Assembly: GCA_022511355.1 (NCBI GenBank)
Contig: JAFLRS010000106.1
Span: forward strand, 1-5,280
Length of the DNA stretch: 5,280 nt
Direction of reading: 5' to 3'
DNA from: Alistipes sp.
Lineage (GTDB): Bacteria; Bacteroidota; Bacteroidia; Bacteroidales; Rikenellaceae
Each line of letters begins with the position of its first letter. Within the stretch, counting starts at the first letter, position 1. The position numbers were made by a program, and so were the translations under genes. Below are positions 1-5,280 of this stretch, piece by piece. The notes beneath the pieces are model-generated. The model was not told the DNA's origin, ran no database searches, and worked only from the letters and a program-made list of their open reading frames with translations.

Positions 1-727
1 TCAATTTTTTCGATAAAACCTCGAATAAAATTCGAATTGCGCAATATTCGCTCTCGAAATGACCTATATCAGCCACCGTAAGCATCCCCGACGGGGTCAT
101 GAAGTCGTTATATTTGAGGTCCGCCGTGATGTAAAGCTCCGCTCCGCACGCAATCGCCGAACCTATGAACGACGACCCCGAACCCGTACACACAGCCACC
201 CTCCGCACCGAAGCAGTCGCTATGTCGCTGTAACGTATGCACTCCACTCCCGCAACCTCAGACACCCGACGCAGAAAATCGAGCGTCGGAACCGCCGAAG
301 GCAAATTACCGATAACACCGTAGCCTATCTCCACCGCCGCATCGGAATGCTCCAGAACTCGCAAATCTTCGATTCCGAACATCGAAGCCAAACGCCAACT
401 CATACCCTGATACGTGCTGTCGAGATTGGTGTGGCACGCATACAGAGCTATTCCGCCGCGTATCGCACGCTCCACGCAACGCTCTACATACGAACCCGAA
501 TTGAACCGCTTCAACGGATGAAAAACTATCGGATGGTGCGTCACTATCATATCGCAACCCTCCGCTTCGGCCTCGTCCAACACCTCCTCGGTGACATCCA
601 CAGCCAACAAAACACCTCGCACCTCATCGTCGGGACGGCCGACAATCAATCCCGAATTGTCGTAATCCTCCTGCAGCGAAAGCGGTGCGAACCGCTCGAT
701 TATATCCGTTATCTCCCTTATCTTCAT
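1..727 (-). CDS. Nif3-like dinuclear metal-centre protein, 3' end cut by window edge
   Basis: The translation opens MKIREITDIIERFAPLSLQE and 242 residues are visible before the window ends without a stop codon. Family signatures are clear: DNSGLIVG (residues 23-30), THHP (63-66), HTNLD (99-103), YITADLKYND (199-208) and GHFESE (222-227). H64, H65, D103, H223 and E227 are the expected ligands of the two-metal site. Nif3/YbgI proteins form toroidal hexamers; their physiological reaction is still poorly defined, with GTP cyclohydrolase-like and metal-related roles proposed. The copy runs straight from the N-terminal half (about residue 130) into GYGVIGNL, so it lacks the PII-like insert found in the roughly 370-residue long form and resembles the roughly 250-residue YbgI form. 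Only a few residues should be missing. It starts 6 bases after the MerR gene stop, with no Shine-Dalgarno sequence, and is probably the fourth gene of the operon. The family call is secure; the substrate is unknown. Confidence 0.93.
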   Translation of the reverse strand, partial: MKIREITDIIERFAPLSLQEDYDNSGLIVGRPDDEVRGVLLAVDVTEEVLDEAEAEGCDMIVTHHPIVFHPLKRFNSGSYVERCVERAIRGGIALYACHTNLDSTYQGMSWRLASMFGIEDLRVLEHSDAAVEIGYGVIGNLPSAVPTLDFLRRVSEVAGVECIRYSDIATASVRRVAVCTGSGSSFIGSAIACGAELYITADLKYNDFMTPSGMLTVADIGHFESEYCAIRILFEVLSKKL

Positions 728-733
728 GTCGCA

Positions 734-1261
734 CTAAAACAATGTCTGTTCATAAAAAGGCAGCTCCGATGATTTGCGCTCCTCCGATTCGGACTTGCGC
801 TCCTCCTCCAACAACTGCATTCGGCCCGGCTCCAAAACGGTTACGCCCGCCGAAACCTCCTCCGAACTCTCCTCCGACACGGCCGCAGCCGCCTCGTCGG
901 CCTCCGAACCTTCCCCGAATCCGGAATCGGAATCTTCCTCCCCGAGCATCTCGCGCAACTCTACAAGCATCGACCGCAATGCCTGCAAACGCTCCATCAG
1001 CTCCGCAGAACGCGAAACCTCGCTCCTGCCGCGCTTCTGCAACGCCCGCTGCGCTCCCTCAAGCGTCATCCCGCACTCCTTCACCAAATGGTATATCACC
1101 CGAAAATTCTCAACATCCTCGGGACGGAACAATCGGTTACCCTTCTTGTTTTTCTTCGGCTTCAATATGTCGAACTTCGACTCCCAATAACGAATCAACG
1201 ACAAATTTACGTCGAACATCTCGGCAATCTCGCCCATGGTGTAATAAAGTTTCTCTGCCAT
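734..1261 (-). CDS. MerR-family transcriptional regulator
   Basis: This 175-residue protein begins MAEKLYYTMGEIAEMFDVNL. Residues 6-75 form a MerR winged helix-turn-helix: YTMGEIAEMFDV is the first helix pair, SLIRYWESKF (21-30) the recognition region, and GNRLFRPEDVENFRVIYHLV (41-60) the wing and following helix. Residues about 85-108 could form the short dimerisation coiled coil. The rest is an acidic, low-complexity Ser/Glu/Ala tail (108-137) and a charged end (153-166). There is no cysteine pattern typical of metal- or redox-sensing MerR proteins; the only cysteine is C63, so the signal is unknown. It starts 5 bases after the methyltransferase stop and ends 6 bases before the Nif3 start, inside the operon rather than divergent from a target gene as is classical for MerR. 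The family is clear; its target genes cannot be inferred from this window. Confidence 0.93.
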   Translation of the reverse strand: MAEKLYYTMGEIAEMFDVNLSLIRYWESKFDILKPKKNKKGNRLFRPEDVENFRVIYHLVKECGMTLEGAQRALQKRGRSEVSRSAELMERLQALRSMLVELREMLGEEDSDSGFGEGSEADEAAAAVSEESSEEVSAGVTVLEPGRMQLLEEERKSESEERKSSELPFYEQTLF

Positions 1262-1266
1262 GGAAA

Positions 1267-2646
1267 TTACATTTTATATATCCTCAATGAATTGGGATAC
1301 AAATTATTAACTCTGTTTCCTATCCTCTTCGCAAATCCCAGCGCACAACCGTTCCACACTATCAGATTCATCCCCTCCGACAACAGCCGCGCATCCGTCG
1401 TATCCTTGCGCAAATAACTCAATGCAGCCTCCGTCGGAAGCTCCGACACCGGCACCGCTTCCCGATTCAATTCGCAAAACATCGCCAACCCATGTTCGGG
1501 CTTAAGTCTGCCGCCGAACAGACGGCCCGCCTCAACACCCGAATATATTACATTCAACCGCTCCGACAATCGGCGAATATCATCGAAACTCTCCTCACGA
1601 TAAGCATAAATGTCATCGCCTATCGAAGCAAACCGCATCGACGAAGGATTCCGGAACCAACGGCTCAATTCGATGCGCGCCGCTCCTCCCGCCTCGGTCA
1701 TCACGGGACGACCCTCCCTGCGGCCCCTCGTGCCGACTCGAACCTCCGCCGACGAATCCGCACTCCGACGGGCCACAGCAACGAAAAATCCCTCGGTGCG
1801 GGTGCGGTGAGGATAAAATCTGAAGGTCTGAAACACACCCTCGCGGCCGGACTCAATGCCCCACTCCACGCAGCACTCCACATCTTCGGCTGCACACAAC
1901 TCTCCGGCATGAAGCTCCGCAAAACGCCGCAATACACCTTCGTTCTCCGTGCGGTTGAATGTACACGTACTGTACATCAATACCCCGCCCGGCTTCAAAA
2001 CACGCCACGCATCCTCGAGAATAACCCGCTGACGCTCGGCACACATAGCCACATTGCTCTCGCTCCACTCCTCGCGCGCTCGCTCGTCCTTGCGAAACAT
2101 ACCCTCGCCCGAACACGGCGCATCTACAGCCACCACATCGAACAGAACTCCGCAACCGGCAAAAGCCCGAGGCTCGTTGCACGTAACCGCCGTATTGCCT
2201 GTCCCCCATTTGCGAACATTGTCAGCAAGCACAGACGCACGATTCCGCACCGGCTCGTTGGCCACCACCAACCCCCCGCGGCCGACAAGCGACGCATAAA
2301 GAGTTGTCTTGCCTCCGGGAGCAGCGCACATATCCAGAATGCGACCCTCGCCGATACCCGTATGCTTCAGAATGTGACCCGTAAACTGCGAACCCGCCTC
2401 CTGAACATAATAACAACCGCCATGAAATGCAGGGTCGAGCGTGAAAAGCGGCCTCTCGGCCAAAAACATACCGTCGGGACTCCATGCAATCGGCTCGCCG
2501 CAAAATCCGGCTCCACGCTTGAACGGATTGCAGCGAACCGCCGTCGGAGGCTGCGTGCCTGTAAGCGCACCGCACAGCGCACCTCCCTCATCGGCCCCAA
2601 GCTCGACAGCAATGCGCTCGACAAATTTATCGGGCAAAACCGGCAT
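1267..2646 (-). CDS. rsmF: RsmF/NSUN-type rRNA cytosine-C5 methyltransferase
   Basis: This 459-residue protein is predicted to transfer a methyl group from S-adenosylmethionine to C5 of a cytosine in rRNA; E. coli RsmF (YebU) modifies 16S C1407. Domains in order: an N-terminal RNA-binding part with VRCNPFK (37-43); a Rossmann methyltransferase with SAM motif DMCAAPGGKTT (105-115), motif IV APCSGEGMFRKD (176-187, C178) and motif VI STCTF (226-230, C228 the likely nucleophile); a polar linker (about 293-325); and a PUA-like C-terminal domain (about 365-455, including PEHGLAM). Both catalytic cysteines are present and the length fits RsmF (479 residues in E. coli). An upstream in-frame ATG at 2790 would add 48 residues overlapping the kinase gene; I prefer 2646 because it lies 5 bases after the kinase stop, has a purine-rich ribosome site and gives the normal family N-terminus. 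The exact rRNA target is inferred. Confidence 0.93.
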   Translation of the reverse strand: MPVLPDKFVERIAVELGADEGGALCGALTGTQPPTAVRCNPFKRGAGFCGEPIAWSPDGMFLAERPLFTLDPAFHGGCYYVQEAGSQFTGHILKHTGIGEGRILDMCAAPGGKTTLYASLVGRGGLVVANEPVRNRASVLADNVRKWGTGNTAVTCNEPRAFAGCGVLFDVVAVDAPCSGEGMFRKDERAREEWSESNVAMCAERQRVILEDAWRVLKPGGVLMYSTCTFNRTENEGVLRRFAELHAGELCAAEDVECCVEWGIESGREGVFQTFRFYPHRTRTEGFFVAVARRSADSSAEVRVGTRGRREGRPVMTEAGGAARIELSRWFRNPSSMRFASIGDDIYAYREESFDDIRRLSERLNVIYSGVEAGRLFGGRLKPEHGLAMFCELNREAVPVSELPTEAALSYLRKDTTDARLLSEGMNLIVWNGCALGFAKRIGNRVNNLYPNSLRIYKM

Positions 2647-2651
2647 CCGCA

Positions 2652-3275
2652 CTACTTCCTTCCGCGCGTCTCCGCCAACAAAGCATCCAAACGCGCACAC
2701 AACGCATCCAATACCTCGGGATTCTCTACGAAATCCTCCTTGTCCTTGTCTATCACGAACACCTCGCCGTCGTACATCTTCTCTATCCACTCGTTGTACT
2801 TGCCGTTGAGACGTCCCAAATAACCCTCGTCGATATTCTGCTCGTAATCGCGTCCGCGCTTGCGAATCTGCGAAATCAATGTGGGAACACTCGACTTGAG
2901 GTATATCAGCAGGTCGGGTTTGGGTATGAGATTCGAAGCTACATCGAACACCTTCATGTACGTGCCGAAATCACGACCCGTCATAAGACTCATATCATGC
3001 AGATTCCCAGCAAAAATGTGAGCGTCCTCGTAAATGGTCCTGTCCTGGAAAACTATCTCCGAACCGTCAGACAACATATCGAGAGTCTGACGGATACGGC
3101 TGCCCAAAAACCATATCTGAAACTGAAATGCCCATCGGCTCATGTCTTCGTAAAAATCGCCGATATAGGGGTTGTCCACATCCTCGTAATAGGATTTCGC
3201 ACCGTATCGCTTCGTTAGTATCTCGGTAAGGGTCGTCTTGCCGCTGCCGATGTTTCCCGCAATCGCTATATACAT
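2652..3275 (-). CDS. Deoxynucleoside kinase (dAdo/dGuo/dCyd kinase family)
   Basis: This 207-residue protein matches the dNK/dGK family, which phosphorylates salvaged deoxynucleosides to 5'-monophosphates in the cytoplasm. The P-loop GNIGSGKTT lies at residues 7-15. The acidic pair E31-D32 sits where the catalytic carboxylate is expected, and QDRTIYEDAHIF (77-88) is the DRS-like motif of the family. PDLLIYL (120-126) is the strand before the lid, and the arginine-rich RKRGRDYE (138-145) is the lid that contacts phosphates. The length is typical of bacterial dNKs. Which deoxynucleoside it prefers cannot be read from the sequence. It begins 56 bases downstream of trkA and is the first gene of the tightly packed minus-strand run; its TAG is 5 bases from the methyltransferase start. 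The 56-base gap has no clear TAnnTTTG promoter or hairpin, so read-through from trkA is possible. Confidence 0.93.
   Translation of the reverse strand: MYIAIAGNIGSGKTTLTEILTKRYGAKSYYEDVDNPYIGDFYEDMSRWAFQFQIWFLGSRIRQTLDMLSDGSEIVFQDRTIYEDAHIFAGNLHDMSLMTGRDFGTYMKVFDVASNLIPKPDLLIYLKSSVPTLISQIRKRGRDYEQNIDEGYLGRLNGKYNEWIEKMYDGEVFVIDKDKEDFVENPEVLDALCARLDALLAETRGRK
2655..2663 (-). promoter_or_regulatory. Ribosome binding site deciding the rsmF start
   Basis: The minus strand reads GGAAGGAAG here, ending 8 bases before the ATG at 2646. It encodes the last kinase codons just before that gene's TAG, so the two genes are probably translationally coupled. It is the only start in the window with a recognisable purine-rich site, and it favours ATG 2646 over the in-frame ATG at 2790. 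Confidence 0.55.
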
Positions 3276-3331
3276 AATCAGTTATTGTTTGATAGTAGTT
3301 TCCCTCTATTTTCCGACTCTCAAGCCCCCCG

Positions 3332-4672
3332 CTAATTAAAGAAAGCTCCCACCTTGTCGATGGCCGACGGCATGGCAAATACCACCACCCTGTCGTAAGC
3401 CTTTATCTCGGTGTTGCCCACCGCAATAAACACCTTGTCGCCGCGAACAATGCCGCCCACAATCATCCCCGACGGGAAATTCAAATCGCGGATGCGCTTC
3501 TTCGTGGCCGGCGAATTGGGCTTCACGATGAACTCCAGAACCTCGGCATTCGTGCCCGTCAGACACTTTATCGCCTGCACGTCGGTGGACATCGTGAAAC
3601 GGAATATGTTCGACGCCGTTACCAGCTTCTTGTTGATTATGGCATCAATGCCGACACTTTCGGCCAAATTTATATAATTCAGATTCTCGACCGCCGCTAT
3701 CACCTTGCGCACCCCCATCTTCTTGGCCAGCATGGCCGAAAGAATATTGGTCTCGCTGCGGCCCGTAACCGCCACAAATGCATCCATGTTGGCCAAACCC
3801 TCCTCGAGCATGGCCTCGGTGTTGCGGCCGTCATCATTGATAATCAGCGTCTTGTCCAACAACTCCGCCAAACGGTACGCCTTGTCGGAGTTGTAATCCA
3901 CAAGTTTGATGTTCATCTCGTTCTCAAGCTCCGACGCTATTCGCACCCCGATGCGGGAACCGCCCAGAATCATCAGATTGCGAACCTGCTCGTCGGCACG
4001 GCCCGAAAACGACATCACCTCCTGCAACATATTGTGACGCGCAATCACATAGACCGTATCGCCCAACGCAAAACTGTCGCCTCCGGTAGGTATAATCGTC
4101 TGACCGCCGCGCGTAATGGCCACCGTGCGGTAATTCAACTCCGCTGCGTCGCCGCCCAACTCCGACAACTTGCGGCCCACCAACGGAGAACTCGCCTCGA
4201 GACGGAATACCACCAGCGACAATTTGCCGTTCGAAAAATCGACATACTCCGAAATCGCCGTATGACCCAACAGCGCTATTACCTCGCTGGCAGCCACCTT
4301 CTCGGGGTAGAAAAGGTAGTCGATGCCCATATTGATGAACATCTCCTTGTTGTTGGGCTCGAGATACTCGTTGTTGTCGATGCGCGCAATCGACTTCTTC
4401 GCCCCCAACTGCTTGGCCATAATCGCCGACAGTATGTTGTCGTTCTCCACATGATTCACCGCAATATAAAGGTCGCACTTGCGGACCGAAGCCCGACGCA
4501 ATACCGAAAAGGTCGTGGCATCGCCCTCGACCGTAATCACATCGGCAAAACTGCTCACATCGGCAAGCAACTTGGCATCGGTGTCTATCACCGTAATGTC
4601 GTGCCCGCTGCCGCTCAGCATCTTCGCCAAATGGCTGCCCACTTCACCTACTCCGGCTATAACTATCTTCAT
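3332..4672 (-). CDS. trkA: Trk system potassium uptake regulator TrkA
   Basis: This 446-residue protein is the peripheral, NAD(H)- and nucleotide-binding gating subunit of the Trk/Ktr potassium uptake system, acting at the cytoplasmic face of the TrkH channel. It has the usual duplicated architecture: RCK-N 1 (about 1-135) with GVGEVG at 7-12 and acidic VIDTD at 28-32; RCK-C 1 (about 145-225); RCK-N 2 (about 230-355) with GGSRIG at 237-242 and VDY at 258-260; RCK-C 2 (about 370-442). Both glycine motifs and both acidic strand ends are intact, and the length is normal for TrkA (458 in E. coli). The ATG at 4672 puts the first Rossmann strand at residue 2, as usual, and sits about 20 bases from a predicted transcription start. 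No trkH lies beside it: the downstream neighbour is a deoxynucleoside kinase and the upstream neighbour is divergent, so its membrane partner must be outside this window. Confidence 0.96.
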   Translation of the reverse strand: MKIVIAGVGEVGSHLAKMLSGSGHDITVIDTDAKLLADVSSFADVITVEGDATTFSVLRRASVRKCDLYIAVNHVENDNILSAIMAKQLGAKKSIARIDNNEYLEPNNKEMFINMGIDYLFYPEKVAASEVIALLGHTAISEYVDFSNGKLSLVVFRLEASSPLVGRKLSELGGDAAELNYRTVAITRGGQTIIPTGGDSFALGDTVYVIARHNMLQEVMSFSGRADEQVRNLMILGGSRIGVRIASELENEMNIKLVDYNSDKAYRLAELLDKTLIINDDGRNTEAMLEEGLANMDAFVAVTGRSETNILSAMLAKKMGVRKVIAAVENLNYINLAESVGIDAIINKKLVTASNIFRFTMSTDVQAIKCLTGTNAEVLEFIVKPNSPATKKRIRDLNFPSGMIVGGIVRGDKVFIAVGNTEIKAYDRVVVFAMPSAIDKVGAFFN

Positions 4673-4684
4673 CCGACAATAATC

Positions 4685-4716
4685 TTTGCAAATTATCCTA
4701 CAAATGTATAAATTTG
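4685..4716 (+). promoter_or_regulatory. Bacteroidetes-type promoter for the small membrane protein gene
   Basis: TTTG at 4685-4688 is followed after 20 bases by TAAATTTG at 4709-4716, a full match to the Bacteroides -33/-7 consensus. Transcription should start near 4720-4724, about 20-25 bases before the ATG at 4745. The leader is A-rich with no Shine-Dalgarno sequence, as is usual in this phylum. The -33 box lies inside the region transcribed for trkA, so the two promoters overlap physically. Confidence 0.75.
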
Positions 4717-4719
4717 TAG
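4698..4719. repeat. 22-base near-palindrome spanning both -7 boxes
   Basis: CTACAAAT (4698-4705) and ATTTGTAG (4712-4719) are perfect inverted arms around a 6-base centre (GTATAA). Only the 4706/4711 pair breaks symmetry, so 20 of 22 bases obey it. It contains both promoter -7 elements. It may simply result from two opposed -7 boxes, but the symmetry extends three bases beyond the boxes on each side, so it could also be an operator for a dimeric regulator. The symmetry is seen; the function is inferred. Confidence 0.6.
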
Positions 4720-4731
4720 CATTAAAACAAA
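4701..4731 (-). promoter_or_regulatory. Bacteroidetes-type promoter for trkA
   Basis: On the minus strand TTTG (4731-4728) is followed after 19 bases by TACATTTG (4708-4701). This matches the known Bacteroides housekeeping consensus, a -33 TTTG and a -7 TAnnTTTG about 19-20 bases apart. Transcription should begin near 4693-4697, giving a leader of roughly 20-25 bases before the trkA ATG. Its -7 box directly abuts that of the opposing promoter. Confidence 0.75.
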
Positions 4732-4744
4732 ATAAAATCGCAAA

Positions 4745-4999
4745 ATGTCACCCGCCGTAACCGTAATACTCATAGCAACCGCCGCCACAGGTCTGTTCGT
4801 ACTCGGTTTGTCGCTCACACTCATATTCAAGGGACACGACATCGACGGCGACATATCGACCAACCGCAATATGCAGCAGCTCGGTATAAAATGCCCCGTG
4901 AGGGAAGCCCGCGAAGATACCGATGGCCAAAATTGCGGCGACTTCGGATGCGGCGGCACTTGCTCCTCCTGCGACATAAAAAAACCGGAGGAGCTTTGA
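4745..4999 (+). CDS. Small single-pass membrane protein with C-terminal cysteine cluster
   Basis: This is an 84-residue protein. Residues about 5-28 are one hydrophobic membrane segment with no charge before it. A conserved-looking juxtamembrane stretch follows (FKGHDIDGDISTNRNMQQLG, 28-47), then five cysteines: C50, C64, C69, C73 and C76, the last four spaced C-x4-C-x3-C-x2-C in a glycine-rich setting (NCGDFGCGGTCSSC). The K-G-x(n)-N-x-x-x-x-x-G-I-x-C pattern recalls a family of small Bacteroidetes membrane proteins of unknown function; that link is from memory. The layout also resembles iron-handling helpers such as NqrM or FeoB-associated cysteine-rich proteins, but I cannot assign it to either. 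The first positive charge follows the helix (K29), which weakly favours a cytoplasmic cysteine tail. It is reliable as a gene: it has its own promoter, ATG and stop, and it fills the space between trkA and the next gene. Function unknown; metal or Fe-S binding is inference. Confidence 0.8.
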   Translation: MSPAVTVILIATAATGLFVLGLSLTLIFKGHDIDGDISTNRNMQQLGIKCPVREAREDTDGQNCGDFGCGGTCSSCDIKKPEEL

Positions 5000-5038
5000 C
5001 AAAAACCCCGCCGGCATTAAAATCGTAATCAGCCGATT

Positions 5039-5280
5039 CTACTTCTCGTTCAAAATACGCATCGCTGCATCGAGAATCGCCGTGTCGTCGAGCGTAACCA
5101 CACCGCCGTCGGGACCCTGCTCGAAATGAACGCCCACTGCTCCCTGTGCGTCGAAATGGCGACCGCCGAAATAGTTGCGAACCGTCTCTACATCAATGCC
5201 GAGTTCGTCGGCTATGCGCTGTGAGCTTCCGCTCGGAAGACGATCCTTGATTCTGCGTAATTCATTGAATGTGATAATCA
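5039..5280 (-). CDS. Small helix-turn-helix DNA-binding protein, start codon split by window edge
   Basis: Seventy-nine complete codons plus TAG (5041-5039) are visible, beginning IITFNELRRIKDRLPSGSSQ. The two bases at 5280-5279 read TG on the minus strand, so an ATG with its A just outside is the likely start, giving about 80 residues. Residues about 16-40 form a helix-turn-helix: SSQRIADELGI (first helix and turn) and DVETVRNYFGG (recognition helix). A conserved-looking tail follows, GAVGVHFEQGPDGGVVTLDDT, then a final helix (ILDAAMRILNEK). The whole resembles a Bacteroidetes-restricted family usually annotated only as DNA-binding protein. It converges with the small membrane protein gene, 39 bases away, and its promoter is outside the window. 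Its targets are unknown. The DNA-binding fold is fairly secure; a regulatory role is inferred. Confidence 0.85.
   Translation of the reverse strand, partial: IITFNELRRIKDRLPSGSSQRIADELGIDVETVRNYFGGRHFDAQGAVGVHFEQGPDGGVVTLDDTAILDAAMRILNEK

Noticed and set aside
59..772. A 237-codon plus-strand open frame opposite the Nif3 gene
   Set aside because: It is antisense to a clearly recognised protein, and its Arg/His/Thr-rich composition looks non-coding.
2647..2790. A 48-residue N-terminal extension of the methyltransferase from the in-frame ATG at 2790
   Set aside because: It would sit wholly over the kinase gene, is an Arg/Gly-rich frame shadow and does not match the family; the start at 2646 has a ribosome site and normal operon spacing.
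1492..2823. A 443-codon open frame on the plus strand opposite the methyltransferase and the kinase end
   Set aside because: It lies antisense to two genes with complete catalytic motifs, crosses their junction, is rich in Arg, His, Thr and Pro and shows no recognisable domain. It is a by-product of codon bias.
3276..3331. A separate promoter or terminator between trkA and the kinase gene
   Set aside because: I found no TAnnTTTG box and no hairpin in these 56 bases, so neither can be supported.
3924..4478. A 184-codon minus-strand frame inside trkA
   Set aside because: It is an overlapping frame within an intact two-RCK TrkA; the composition is unlike a protein and no frameshift is needed to explain trkA.
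5000..5038. A possible terminator between the convergent genes (AATCG 5021-5025 with CGATT 5034-5038)
   Set aside because: The stem is only 5 AT-rich base pairs with an 8-base loop and a short T-run on the minus side; too weak to call.
1..5280. A defence system, mobile element, CRISPR array, tRNA or riboswitch
   Set aside because: Nearly all bases are taken up by recognisable housekeeping or small lineage-family genes; no repeats, transposase, integrase or RNA gene signatures were seen on either strand.

Overview
The window reads as ordinary chromosomal DNA from a member of the Bacteroidetes, most likely Bacteroidales. Three things point there. The divergent intergenic region carries Bacteroides-type promoters (TTTG, then TAnnTTTG 19-20 bases later). 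Most genes lack a Shine-Dalgarno sequence. Two small proteins look like Bacteroidetes lineage families. The mixed but fairly high GC content would suit an Alistipes-like genome, but that is only an impression.

Layout from right to left on the minus strand: a TrkA potassium-uptake regulator (3332-4672); a 56-base gap; then a packed run of four genes. The run is a deoxynucleoside kinase (2652-3275), an RsmF-type rRNA cytosine-5 methyltransferase (1267-2646), a MerR-family regulator (734-1261) and a Nif3-like metal protein (from 727 to beyond the left edge). Gaps inside the run are 5-6 bases, so it is almost certainly one operon, possibly with read-through from trkA.

Divergent from trkA on the plus strand is an 84-residue single-pass membrane protein with a C-terminal cysteine cluster (4745-4999). 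It converges on a small helix-turn-helix protein on the minus strand (5039 to the right edge), whose start codon appears to straddle the window end.

The 72-base region between trkA and the small membrane protein gene is the most interesting site. Two near-consensus promoters lie exactly back to back inside a 22-base near-palindrome, so RNA polymerase can probably fire in only one direction at a time. The genes otherwise do housekeeping work (potassium homeostasis, deoxynucleoside salvage, ribosome modification, a conserved metal protein). I see no mobile element, CRISPR array, RNA gene or defence system, and no convincing new multi-gene system.
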